Of a stretch of 64,000 nt of DNA, positions 55,865 through 64,000 are shown piece after piece. The first letter of the stretch is position 1. Every line of letters begins with the position of its first letter. The stretch comes from Sporosarcina trichiuri (lineage in GTDB: Bacteria > Bacillota > Bacilli > Bacillales_A > Planococcaceae), in contig NZ_CP129119.1 of NCBI RefSeq assembly GCF_030406775.1, positions 468,001 to 532,000 of the forward strand, given 5' to 3'. Made by a program: the position numbers and the translations under genes. Under the pieces are notes generated by a model. It searched no databases. It was given only the letters and a program-made list of their open reading frames with translations, and was not told the DNA's origin.

Positions 55865-55912
55865 GACAGAAAGGTATCATATATTGCTTGAGAGATATAA
55901 GAGGGTGATCGC

Positions 55913-57769
55913 ATGCAAACAAATGAGCAGCTATACGGGTCATTGAAGAGTGATCTGCTGGGTCTGCTGATAGATGTCCTGAAACACTCAGCATACGCAG
56001 AGAGCTTCCGTAAATTGGAAGACGTCTTCTCGCATCATTTTAACATACCGAAACTCGATCTGTACCTATATGAAGACAATCAGTTTCAGTCCGCCTCTGC
56101 GTGCTGTGACGGCCGGCCGGCTGCCCTGGAGGACAAGTCCGGGGAACAGACTGCACCGGTCATCGCCGGATCGCTGATCCAACATGATGAGCCATCCGAT
56201 TTCCCGGATGACACGCTGATGATCCGGAACGGGAAGCGTGAACCGGTCGCAATGGTGCTCATGAAATCCACCGCGGCATGGGATAGGTTCGTCATGTCCG
56301 CTTGCTATAAAGAGTTCCAGCTGCTGCTCGGTGAAATGATCGATATCGTCAAGGAGAGCAAAGCGTCCGGCAGAAGGGAGCAGAACCATCTCGACCTGCT
56401 GAACGCGACGAAGCAGTTCAACTCGACGATGAAAATGCCGGTCATCTATGAGGAACTCGTCAGGACAGCAGCTTCCAACCTGGCGCCGTTTGCTGTCGAA
56501 CTGATCGTCTCTCATGAAGAACATGCTTCCTCCTCCTTCTGCCGGCTGTTCGACTATACGAATGAGGAGCCGGCCACGATTGACGCTTTCCTTTCGGGAG
56601 AACTCCGGATCGGCAGGAAGAGGGGCAGCCATCCAACCTATCTGAACGCACCGGTGAAAGGCATGCAGGGGACATACGGGGTGCTGCAGATCACGGCCAC
56701 GCCCGGTTATACGTTCTCATCCGCGCAAGAAGACTTCGTCCGCAACATTTGTGAAAGCGCTGGCCATGCGATTGAAAACTCCAGTCTGTATAACCAGTCG
56801 CATCGGCTGATCCGCGATCTCCAGCTTGTCAACGAAGTGTCGAAGAAACTGACAGGGCGGCTGACCTTCATGGAGATGAAAACCTATCTGGCCGAACAAC
56901 TCAATGCCGCCTTCGAGCCGGAAGAGATGGCATTCGTCTACTACGACAGACGGAAGGAGCCTGTCTTGCTGGATACGACAACAGATTATTTCCTGACCGC
57001 GGCCGGCAGCCGGTATTTGGAATATGCGGAAAAACGTCTGGCTGCAGAACAGGATGCAGTCTTCATAGCAGATCTCCAGCCGGGCGATATTGACGGTTTT
57101 TCACCATACCGGGCACTCATCATCGCTCCGATCATCATATCGGAAGCGGTGGCCGGATATACCGTGCTCATGCATACAGAAACGTATCACTTTTCGTTCG
57201 ATGACTTCAAACTGGTGAAAGCGATCATGTCCCATTCGTCACTTGCGCTGTCCAACTTGATCCTGCGGGACAAACTTCAGGAACTGGCCAACAAAGACCA
57301 GCTGACGGACCTCTATGCACGCGGGTATCTGGACCGTCATATGTCCGAATCGTTTACGGACGGGGTAGGCGGTGCGTTCCTTCTGATTGATGTGGATGAT
57401 TTTAAAAAGGTCAATGATTCTCATGGTCATGCGGTGGGAGATCGGGTGCTCATCCAGACGGCAGAAGTGCTGCAGGCGGCAATTCCGGATAGTGCCATTG
57501 CAGGCAGGTGGGGCGGCGAGGAATTCGCCGTGTTCCTGCCGGGCGCGGATCTCAAGGATGGGAAAGAAACGGCAGAGCGGCTCCTTGTCAAAATGCCTGC
57601 CTGCACAGATCCGTCAGTCACCATTTCAATCGGCGTCAGTGTCTGGAAACCATCCGCCAGCCGTGAAACGTATCAGCAGCTGTTCCAGAATACCGATGAA
57701 GCACTGTATGCAGCGAAAACAGGCGGCAAGAACAGGATTGTCATCAACGAACAGATACTCGCCGAGTAA
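55913..57769 (+). CDS. GAF-domain diguanylate cyclase (GGDEF)
   Basis: 618 residues: N-terminal helical region, one or two GAF-type sensor domains (about 180-300 and 310-450), and a C-terminal GGDEF domain (about 460-610). The catalytic motif is RWGGEEF near residue 535 with the Mg-binding IDVDDFKKVNDSHGH, so c-di-GMP synthesis is expected. No RxxD inhibitory site is seen five residues before GGEEF. B. subtilis has a degenerate GGDEF protein, YtrP, in this region. No transmembrane segment; cytosolic ligand sensing likely. Confidence 0.88.
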   Translation: MQTNEQLYGSLKSDLLGLLIDVLKHSAYAESFRKLEDVFSHHFNIPKLDLYLYEDNQFQSASACCDGRPAALEDKSGEQTAPVIAGSLIQHDEPSDFPDDTLMIRNGKREPVAMVLMKSTAAWDRFVMSACYKEFQLLLGEMIDIVKESKASGRREQNHLDLLNATKQFNSTMKMPVIYEELVRTAASNLAPFAVELIVSHEEHASSSFCRLFDYTNEEPATIDAFLSGELRIGRKRGSHPTYLNAPVKGMQGTYGVLQITATPGYTFSSAQEDFVRNICESAGHAIENSSLYNQSHRLIRDLQLVNEVSKKLTGRLTFMEMKTYLAEQLNAAFEPEEMAFVYYDRRKEPVLLDTTTDYFLTAAGSRYLEYAEKRLAAEQDAVFIADLQPGDIDGFSPYRALIIAPIIISEAVAGYTVLMHTETYHFSFDDFKLVKAIMSHSSLALSNLILRDKLQELANKDQLTDLYARGYLDRHMSESFTDGVGGAFLLIDVDDFKKVNDSHGHAVGDRVLIQTAEVLQAAIPDSAIAGRWGGEEFAVFLPGADLKDGKETAERLLVKMPACTDPSVTISIGVSVWKPSASRETYQQLFQNTDEALYAAKTGGKNRIVINEQILAE

Positions 57770-57771
57770 AG

Positions 57772-57809
57772 GCGGGTATCTGATTTTGATTGAAAAATCA
57801 GTATACCCG
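57772..57809 (+). terminator. Hairpin after the GGDEF gene overlapping the megL promoter
   Basis: GGGTAT-CTGATTTT pairs with AAAATCAG-T-ATACCC. No T run after it. It contains the -35 of the next promoter, so it may act as terminator, regulatory fold, or both. Confidence 0.45.
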
Positions 57810-57818
57810 GCATACAAT
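57790..57818 (+). promoter_or_regulatory. megL promoter
   Basis: TTGAAA (57790-57795), exact 17-bp spacer, TACAAT (57813-57818). Confidence 0.7.
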
Positions 57819-57821
57819 GGA

Positions 57822-57835
57822 TGTAAGCGTTTACT
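57822..57835 (+). promoter_or_regulatory. cre site (CcpA operator) at the megL promoter
   Basis: TGTAAGCGTTTACT matches the cre consensus TGWNANCGNTNWCA at 13 of 14 positions. It begins four bases after the -10 and overlaps the expected transcription start, a typical repression position. Confidence 0.72.
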
Positions 57836-57862
57836 TATAAACGAAAGCGGGGGATTCTTTCA

Positions 57863-59065
57863 ATGAAGAAAGTGCACAAAGACACAGAGGCGATCCATAC
57901 CGGTTATACCAGCGGACAGCATCACGACAGCCTGGCAGTTCCGCTCTATCAGACGTCCACCTTCACGTTCGACACAGCAGAACAGGGCGCGCGGCGTTTT
58001 GCGGGTGAAGAGGAGGGCGGGATCTACTCAAGACTCGGCAATCCGACAGTGCGTGTGCTGGAAGAACGGATGACGGCTCTCGAAAAAGGAGCCGGGACAC
58101 TTGCGTTCGGCTCCGGGATGGCAGCTGTCAGCACCATCCTGACGCATCTTACGAAAAGCGGCGACCACATCGTCTGCTCCCGTGGGATCTACGGCTGTAC
58201 ATTCGGGCTGCTCGGCATCATGGAAGAGAAGTATGCCATCAGCCATACATTGACAGCGATGCGCACGGAAGAAGAGATCGAAGCGGCTGTGACACCCGAG
58301 ACGGTCTGCCTGTACATTGAATCGCCCATCAATCCGACAACGGAACTCGTCGACTTGCGGGCAGCCGCCGCTGTCGCAGAGCGGCATGGACTGAAGGTGG
58401 TTGTGGATAATACCTTCGCGTCCCCCTATCTTCAGAATCCGATTGAATTCGGTGCCGATTTCGTACTTCATAGCGCCACGAAATATATTAACGGACACGG
58501 GGATGTGATTGCAGGGCTTCTGACCGGCCGGAACGAAGAGGACATCCAGCAGATCCGCGGCACGGTCCAGAAAGATTACGGCGGAATCATATCGCCATTC
58601 GATGCCTGGCTGCTCATCAGGGGGCTGAAAACACTGCCCCTGCGCATGCAGCGTCACACGGAAAACGCAGGAAAGCTGACAGAATTCCTGAAAAGTCAGG
58701 ACATGGTGGAAGACATCTTCTATCCGTTCGATGACCTGAATCCACAGGCCGATCTGGCGAGACAGCAGATGACGGCAGGCGGAGGTCTCGTCTCCTTCAC
58801 CATCAAAGGCGGACAGCCGGCAGCCCAGCTGTTCATGAACCAGCTGAAGCTCATCAAGATCGCCGTCAGTCTCGGGGATGCTGAAACGCTCATCCAGCAC
58901 CCAGCCACTATGACGCATTCCGGGGTCCCTGAACAGGAACGGGTCCTTATGGGAATCGGGGATGGTCTGCTCCGGCTGTCTGCGGGACTTGAAGATGCGG
59001 ATGACCTGATTGCAGACCTTTCACAGGCATTCCGGGCAGCCTCGGCCTGCGAGCAAGTGAACTGA
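57863..59065 (+). CDS. megL: Methionine gamma-lyase
   Basis: 400-residue Cys/Met-metabolism PLP enzyme. PLP lysine in SATKYINGHGD, PLP-contact YSRLGNPTV and VVDNTFASPYLQ. The YGCTF motif with cysteine after the substrate-binding tyrosine is characteristic of methionine gamma-lyases rather than cystathionine lyases or synthases. It would split methionine into methanethiol, ammonia and 2-oxobutyrate. A strong promoter with a cre site precedes it, indicating carbon catabolite repression. Cystathionine gamma-lyase activity is the main alternative. Confidence 0.82.
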   Translation: MKKVHKDTEAIHTGYTSGQHHDSLAVPLYQTSTFTFDTAEQGARRFAGEEEGGIYSRLGNPTVRVLEERMTALEKGAGTLAFGSGMAAVSTILTHLTKSGDHIVCSRGIYGCTFGLLGIMEEKYAISHTLTAMRTEEEIEAAVTPETVCLYIESPINPTTELVDLRAAAAVAERHGLKVVVDNTFASPYLQNPIEFGADFVLHSATKYINGHGDVIAGLLTGRNEEDIQQIRGTVQKDYGGIISPFDAWLLIRGLKTLPLRMQRHTENAGKLTEFLKSQDMVEDIFYPFDDLNPQADLARQQMTAGGGLVSFTIKGGQPAAQLFMNQLKLIKIAVSLGDAETLIQHPATMTHSGVPEQERVLMGIGDGLLRLSAGLEDADDLIADLSQAFRAASACEQVN

Positions 59066-59072
59066 AGGACAT

Positions 59073-59118
59073 GAAAAAGGTACCGGCTTGTCGTATGGAC
59101 TGCCGATACCTTTTTCAG
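59073..59118. terminator. Bidirectional terminator between megL and ytsP
   Basis: AAAAAGGTA-CGGC pairs with GCCG-TACCTTTTT. Confidence 0.75.
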
Positions 59119-59133
59119 TTGCGGACGTCTTCC

Positions 59134-59613
59134 TTAAATATGACGCAGAAGGGTGGCGGCGAATTTCTCGATGCCGGCCCGGTCCTCATCGGAAAAGCGT
59201 CCGGTTTCAGGGCTGTCGATATCCAGCACGCCGATCAGCTGGCCATCTTTGACGAGCGGCACGACAATTTCCGACTGGGACGCAGCATCACATGCGATAT
59301 GACCCGGAAATGCATTAACATCCTCGACGACAATCGTCTCCTGTTTTTCTGCGGCCGTGCCGCACACTCCCTTGCCGACGGCGATACGGATGCATGCCGG
59401 CAGTCCCTGGAACGGCCCGAGCACCAATTCGCCTTCTTCCATCAAGTAAAATCCGGTCCAATTGGTGCGGTCCAGGAAATTGCTGAGCAAAGCGGAGGCG
59501 TTGCTTAAGTTGGCAATCCTGTTCGGCTCGCCGTCCAGCAGCAGGTTCAGCTGGTCCGACAGCTGCGTATATGCCTCTGATAGATCCTTTGAATACTCGA
59601 TTCCCATGAACAT
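59134..59613 (-). CDS. Free methionine-(R)-sulfoxide reductase (GAF domain, YtsP)
   Basis: 159-residue single GAF domain of the fRMsr family. The redox cysteines are placed as in the family (LPACIRIAVGKGVCGTAAEKQ), and the active pocket block NAFPGHIACDAASQSEIVVPLVKDGQLIGVLDIDSP is intact with its third cysteine. Reduces free Met-R-sulfoxide using thioredoxin. ATG 59613 behind AGGAGAG chosen over the much longer open frame upstream. Divergent from ezrA; beside megL by coincidence or shared methionine theme. Confidence 0.88.
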   Translation of the reverse strand: MFMGIEYSKDLSEAYTQLSDQLNLLLDGEPNRIANLSNASALLSNFLDRTNWTGFYLMEEGELVLGPFQGLPACIRIAVGKGVCGTAAEKQETIVVEDVNAFPGHIACDAASQSEIVVPLVKDGQLIGVLDIDSPETGRFSDEDRAGIEKFAATLLRHI

Positions 59614-59810
59614 GATCATCTCTCCTGTCTGTATCGGTTGTAACAGAAACTGTGCAATCGATACTTGCATCATACAATTTCGTGCCCGTTTTCGACAAGT
59701 AAACAAATTTCCGGCGGGGATTCGCCCTTTTTCAACACGAAAATTCTTTAAACGTGTTACTATATAAGGTATTATCATTGTAGAGCGGTTGTGGAATAGG
59801 GGGATGGACC

Positions 59811-61508
59811 ATGGTGAACTACTTCATCATTCCAGTCATCATCATAATAGTGCTGGCGGTTGCCATATTTGTGCTGAGACGGAGACATATCCAGGAAATC
59901 AGTAAGCTGGAGCATGAAAAACTGCAAATCCAACATGAACCGATATTTGAAGAAATGACAAAAGTGAAACAGCTGAATATGACAGGCGAAACCGAAGAGA
60001 AGTTCGAGCGGTGGCGCAGCGAGTGGACAGAAGTCGTCGACGTCCTCGTCCCGCAGATCGATTCCCTGTTATTCGATACCGAAGAGATGGTGGACCGGTT
60101 CCGGTTCAAGAAGGCCGGCCATATCGAAAAAGAGATCGCACAGAAGCTGACAGTATGCGAAGAGCGTAAAAACTCGATTCTGAAGGAACTGAACGAGCTG
60201 ATCGGCAGCGAAGAGAAGAACCGGGTCGAGATGGATGAACTGAAAGAGCAGTACCGGGAAGCCCGCAAAGCGATCCTTGCCCGGCCGCATTCCTTTGGAC
60301 GGGCGGTGCCGGCCCTCGAAAAGGAGCTTGAGTACTTCCAGCCCGCGTTCGAGGAATACGATGACTTGACGGCTAATGGGAACTACTTGCAGGCACGCGA
60401 GAATGTGATCGCTGTCACTGCGAAAGCGGATCATCTGTTCCCTCTTGTTGAAACCATTCCGGCGCTGCTGGGCGAACTGCAGACGAAACTGCCGGCGACG
60501 ATCCGTGAACTTCGGAACGGAGTCGGGGAGATGGAGGACGATGGCTATTATGTGGGCCATCTGGATCTCACCCACTATCTGAAAGGTATCGAGACGGAAA
60601 TCGAAGACCTGCTTCAGCAGGTCGAACATCTGGAAATCGAGCCGGTCGAGCAGCGTCTTGCGGAAATCGATGAACAGATCGATGGATTCTATGCAGCACT
60701 GGAGGAAGAAGTGAGGGAGCGGCAGTACGTTGAACTTACGTACGAAGACACAGCACGAAGACTGTCTGATGTACACATGCTCGCAAAGGAAGTTTCCGAT
60801 GAGGCGCTCTATGTGCAGCAGAGCTACCGTCTCGACGAAAAGGAAGCAGAGATACCGAAGCAGTTCACCCGTGACCTGGCAGAAGCATCTGACCGTTTTG
60901 ACATGATGACCAGCCAGGGGGAAGAAGGGGCCGCAGCCTTCACGGCGCTGGCACAGCATATACGAGAAGTGAATGAAGTGCTCGATCGTGTCGGCGAGCA
61001 AGCCGCCGAGTTCAAGGAACGGATGAAAAACCTCCGGACCGAGGAAATCAGCGTGCGGAAACGTCTTGAACAGCTGGCCTACAAACTGCAGACTGTCGAG
61101 CGCAGCCTGCAGAAAGCGAATATCCCCGGAATTCCGGAAGATATCGAAGTCCGTCTGGAAGAAGCGGATGAGCAGCTGTTCATCGTCCAGAACGGTCTTG
61201 AAGAAGTGCCGCTGAATATGGCGCTTGTCGAAGAGTATATTGCGCATGCCGAAAAAGAGGTGGATGAGTCCATCTTGAAGATCAACGAGATGCTGGAGAA
61301 CGCCCTTCTGACAGAACGGATCATCCAATACGGCAACCGGTATCGTGCATCCCATCCTGCGATGCATGCACGTCTCCTGGAAGCGGAAATAGCATTCCGT
61401 CAGTTCCGGTATGCAAAAGCGCTGGAAGAAGCGGCAACAGCTGTCGAGGACGTCGAACCGGGAGCGATGAAACGGATACAGGACTATATGCAGGAACAAG
61501 TTCACTAA
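59811..61508 (+). CDS. ezrA: Septation ring regulator EzrA
   Basis: 565 residues: one N-terminal membrane helix (about 3-21) with the C-terminal part in the cytoplasm, then spectrin-like coiled coils to the end (rich in Glu, Leu, Arg). Typical blocks are MTGETEEKFERWRSEWTEVVD and NYLQARENVIAV. EzrA modulates FtsZ ring formation and recruits PBP1. Same order as B. subtilis before nifZ-thiI. Confidence 0.94.
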   Translation: MVNYFIIPVIIIIVLAVAIFVLRRRHIQEISKLEHEKLQIQHEPIFEEMTKVKQLNMTGETEEKFERWRSEWTEVVDVLVPQIDSLLFDTEEMVDRFRFKKAGHIEKEIAQKLTVCEERKNSILKELNELIGSEEKNRVEMDELKEQYREARKAILARPHSFGRAVPALEKELEYFQPAFEEYDDLTANGNYLQARENVIAVTAKADHLFPLVETIPALLGELQTKLPATIRELRNGVGEMEDDGYYVGHLDLTHYLKGIETEIEDLLQQVEHLEIEPVEQRLAEIDEQIDGFYAALEEEVRERQYVELTYEDTARRLSDVHMLAKEVSDEALYVQQSYRLDEKEAEIPKQFTRDLAEASDRFDMMTSQGEEGAAAFTALAQHIREVNEVLDRVGEQAAEFKERMKNLRTEEISVRKRLEQLAYKLQTVERSLQKANIPGIPEDIEVRLEEADEQLFIVQNGLEEVPLNMALVEEYIAHAEKEVDESILKINEMLENALLTERIIQYGNRYRASHPAMHARLLEAEIAFRQFRYAKALEEAATAVEDVEPGAMKRIQDYMQEQVH

Positions 61509-61588
61509 GCGTTTGTCTACAGCCATCGGCACACTTTGTGTCGGTGGCTTTGTGCCGCTTGTGAATCATTGAAAGGACGGTGAGCGGA

Positions 61589-62734
61589 ATGATCTATTTG
61601 GACAATAGCGCAACAACTGCACCCGACGAGGATGTACTGAGGACGTTCACGGAAGCGAGCCGGACTTACTATGGAAATCCGGCATCACTCCATCAGGCTG
61701 GGACCAGGGCCGATCAGCTTCTGCAGAATGCACGGAAACAAGTTGCCCGTCTTGCAGGAGATGACGAAAGCGAAGTGGTTTTCACATCGGGCGGCACGGA
61801 GTCGAACAATCTTGCCATCCTCGGCTACGCGAAAAAATACCGCTATCGGGGGAACCATATCATCACAACTGAAATCGAGCATGATTCCGTCCGGAAGGCA
61901 TGCCGGTCGCTGGAGGAAGACGGCTTTGAAGTGGACTGGCTGGCTGTCGACGAACAGGGAGTCATTTCGCTTGATGAATTGAAACGGAAACTCCGGCCGG
62001 ATACGATCTTGGTGAGCATCATGCATGTCAATAACGAAATCGGATCTGTGCAGCCGCTGGCACAATGCGCACAGATCATCCGGGAACGGTCCCGCGCGAT
62101 TTTCCATTCGGATTGTGTGCAGAGTGCAGGGAAATTGGCGCTGCCTTTCCCTCGCTATGCCGATGCCATCACACTTTCCGGACATAAGATACACGGTCTG
62201 AAAGGGACGGGATGCCTTCTAGCTAAACCATCCAGGCTGCCGGAGGCGATTTCATACGGAGGCGGACAGGAGGACGGATTGCGGAGTGGTACTGTCAATG
62301 TCGCCGGGGCAGCGGCGTTTGCGAAAGCATTCCGCCTTGCAACAGCGGAACCGTCAGCGGATCATATGCGAAACTGGACGGCCGCGATGCATGACGGACT
62401 GAAGAATGAACCGCGGCTTCGTATCCTGTCATCGCCGGACGGGGCGCCGCACATTTTTTCGATGGCATTCAAAGGTCTGACCGGCGAAGTGGCTGTAAAC
62501 TACTTCCAGGAAAACGGCATATACGTCTCCACTTCAAGCGCCTGTTCGTCCAAATCGTCCAGGACCAGCCATGTCATCGAAGCGGTGGGTGTCCCGGAAG
62601 AGTACAGGAAAGGTGCTGTACGGATCAGTTTCGGCCGTTCCAACAGTGCAGCAGACGCAGAGCGTGTTATAGAAGTGACGAAAGAATTTTTAGAGATGAC
62701 GAAGAAAGGGATGAAACAGCATGATATGGAGTGA
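61589..62734 (+). CDS. nifZ: Cysteine desulfurase NifZ, partner of ThiI
   Basis: 381-residue NifS/IscS-type PLP enzyme: YLDNSATTAP start, TSGGTESNNLAI, PLP lysine in TLSGHKIHGLKGTG, and catalytic cysteine in SACSSKSSRTSHVI. The short C-terminus and placement next to thiI indicate a desulfurase dedicated to 4-thiouridine of tRNA and thiamine. ATG 61589 chosen because family members start MIYLDN; an in-frame GTG at 61580 is an alternative. Overlaps thiI by 14 bp. Confidence 0.93.
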   Translation: MIYLDNSATTAPDEDVLRTFTEASRTYYGNPASLHQAGTRADQLLQNARKQVARLAGDDESEVVFTSGGTESNNLAILGYAKKYRYRGNHIITTEIEHDSVRKACRSLEEDGFEVDWLAVDEQGVISLDELKRKLRPDTILVSIMHVNNEIGSVQPLAQCAQIIRERSRAIFHSDCVQSAGKLALPFPRYADAITLSGHKIHGLKGTGCLLAKPSRLPEAISYGGGQEDGLRSGTVNVAGAAAFAKAFRLATAEPSADHMRNWTAAMHDGLKNEPRLRILSSPDGAPHIFSMAFKGLTGEVAVNYFQENGIYVSTSSACSSKSSRTSHVIEAVGVPEEYRKGAVRISFGRSNSAADAERVIEVTKEFLEMTKKGMKQHDME

Positions 62735-63926
62735 ACTTCTCATTCGCTACGGCGAGATGTCGCTGAAAGGCCGGAACCGGAAAGTGTTTATCCAGAAACT
62801 GAGTGAAAATATACGGAGAGCGCTTCGAGGGCTTGAAACGGTCAAGTTGAAAGCGGAACGGGACAGGATGTTCATCTACGCCTCTCCCGAAGAGCTCGAA
62901 CAGGCAGTCCATCTGCTGAAAGACGTTGCGGGCATCCAATCGTACAGTCCGATAGCGCAATGTGAATCGACGGTCGAGTCGATACGAAGCACTGCGCTGG
63001 GTGTATTCGAGCATGAGGAGACTTTGGGGAGAACGTTCAAGGTCGAAGTGAAACGAACGGACAAGTCATTTCCGCTCGTCACGGGAGAATTGCAGAAGGA
63101 GATCGGCGGCACAATTCTCCGCGCGCATCCCGATCTGAAAGTGGACGTCCGCAAACCGGATATCCTTCTCCATATCGACATCCGGGAAACCGGTGCGTTC
63201 CTCTCCGCACGCATATACAAAGGCGCGGCCGGTATGCCTGTCGGTTCGAACGGCCGGTCCCTGCTCATGCTGTCTGGCGGCATCGACAGTCCGGCTGCCG
63301 GCTATTTGATGATGAAACGCGGCGTCATGGTGGAGGCGATCCATTTCGCAAGCCCTCCTTATACAAGTGAGAAGGCTCAGGCGAAAGTGGAGGAGCTCGC
63401 CAGGAAGCTGAGTGTCTACGGCGGCAGCATAAAGCTGCATATCATTCCATTCACAGAAATCCAGCAGGCCATCGTCAAGCAAGTGCCCGAAAACGTCTCG
63501 ATCACATCCACACGCCGTCTCATGCTGCGGATTGCTGACCAAGTGAGACAGGAGATCGGCGCATTGGCCATCGTCACGGGGGAAAGCCTCGGCCAAGTGG
63601 CAAGCCAGACGCTGGAGAGCTTCACGGCAATCAATGCCGTAACGAATACACCGATCCTCCGTCCGCTGATTGCTACAGATAAACTGGAGATCATCGATAT
63701 CGCCAAAAAGATCGGCACCTATGAAACGTCCATCCAGCCATATGAAGACTGCTGCACCATCTTCACACCTGCCAGCCCGAAAACGAAACCGAGACTGGAC
63801 AAGGTGGAGTATTATGAAAGCTTCATCGATTTCGCGCCGCTGATCGAAGAAGCCGTAAAGAACAGGCAGATCATCGAGTGTACGAGTGAAAGCAACCCAG
63901 ATGGCGACTTCTCCGACTTGCTGTAG
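62721..63926 (+). CDS. thiI: tRNA 4-thiouridine synthase ThiI
   Basis: 401 residues: N-terminal ferredoxin-like and THUMP domains (1-170; LIRYGEMSLKGRNRKVFIQKL), then the PP-loop ATPase (SGGIDSPAAGYLMMKRG, about 188) and DCCTIFTPASPKTKP. The C-terminal rhodanese domain of E. coli ThiI is absent, as in B. subtilis, so sulfur comes from NifZ directly. The start overlaps nifZ. After its stop only 74 bp remain, with nothing identified. Confidence 0.96.
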   Translation: MIWSELLIRYGEMSLKGRNRKVFIQKLSENIRRALRGLETVKLKAERDRMFIYASPEELEQAVHLLKDVAGIQSYSPIAQCESTVESIRSTALGVFEHEETLGRTFKVEVKRTDKSFPLVTGELQKEIGGTILRAHPDLKVDVRKPDILLHIDIRETGAFLSARIYKGAAGMPVGSNGRSLLMLSGGIDSPAAGYLMMKRGVMVEAIHFASPPYTSEKAQAKVEELARKLSVYGGSIKLHIIPFTEIQQAIVKQVPENVSITSTRRLMLRIADQVRQEIGALAIVTGESLGQVASQTLESFTAINAVTNTPILRPLIATDKLEIIDIAKKIGTYETSIQPYEDCCTIFTPASPKTKPRLDKVEYYESFIDFAPLIEEAVKNRQIIECTSESNPDGDFSDLL

Positions 63927-64000
63927 AGGATCCCGTTTTTGATTGTCATGAAAAAAATACCACTTCCTATCAGTGCATGAATTCTCCGGAACGGACCATT

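Noticed and set aside
60069..61532. A 487-codon open frame antisense to ezrA
   Set aside because: Antisense shadow of a clear gene; no ribosome binding site and no recognisable domain.
63927..64000. Feature after thiI
   Set aside because: Only 74 bp remain; no stable hairpin, promoter or ORF could be supported.

Overview
This window is a chromosomal segment of a fairly GC-rich Firmicute of the Bacillales, probably Planococcaceae (Sporosarcina/Bhargavaea-like; the genus is a guess from GC content and gene content). Three things support this. The ribosome binding sites are strong AGGAGG types with frequent TTG and GTG starts. Two aminoacyl-tRNA synthetase genes carry T-box leaders. The gene order from about 25 kb onward follows the Bacillus subtilis ytgP-ytzE-trmB-ytnP-ytzB-ytoP-ytpQ-ytpR-sftA-murC-ytxH-aroA-ccpA-acuCBA-acsA-tyrS-rpsD-ytsP-ezrA-nifZ-thiI region. 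I see no prophage, insertion sequence, tRNA, rRNA or CRISPR array.

Layout. 0-5.2 kb: end of a dicarboxylate/amino-acid symporter, a YitT-type membrane protein, a BCCT osmolyte transporter with a possible sigma-B promoter, a PPP-type phosphatase and a DUF3298-type protein. 5.2-8.2 kb: a manganese ABC transporter operon read leftward, with a good promoter and three repeated MntR-like boxes. 8.3-20.7 kb: sbcDC, brnQ, a GntR/FCD regulator, a LysM-3D cell-wall protein under a WalR-type box, an SDR, the mnmL-mnmM tRNA wobble-uridine pair, an MFS transporter and scoAB. 20.7-28 kb: T-box leuS, a flavoprotein, a MurJ-like flippase, an RsuA-like pseudouridine synthase and ytzE. 28-39.6 kb: dat behind a structured leader, a degenerate NERD-like protein, trmB, ytnP, ytzB, ytoP, a lipoprotein, ytpQR, sftA and murC. 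39.7-49.7 kb: a YtxH/LEA-like stress protein with a good sigma-B promoter, a large FtsA-like protein with tandem beta-grasp-like repeats, aroA, ccpA, and acuCBA divergent from acsA. 49.8-64 kb: a class A PBP, T-box tyrS, rpsD with a structured leader, a GAF-GGDEF cyclase, a methionine gamma-lyase with a cre site, the free-Met sulfoxide reductase, ezrA, and the nifZ-thiI pair.

Functional themes are carbon and acetate control (ccpA, acsA, acuABC, scoAB, cre-controlled megL), envelope and division (SftA, MurC, MurJ-like, EzrA, PBP, FtsA-like, LysM-3D), tRNA modification (MnmLM, TrmB, ThiI/NifZ, YtpR, RsuA-like) and metal or osmotic homeostasis.

The signals least explained by known genes are: (1) two families of exactly 21-bp-periodic intergenic repeats, both sitting between converging terminators downstream of T-box synthetase genes, one of them as two modules sharing a conserved 34-bp head and a common tail; (2) a nested, mutually exclusive RNA-fold arrangement upstream of dat; and (3) the FtsA-like protein with at least four beta-grasp-like repeats. 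All functional calls come from reading motifs; no database search was run.
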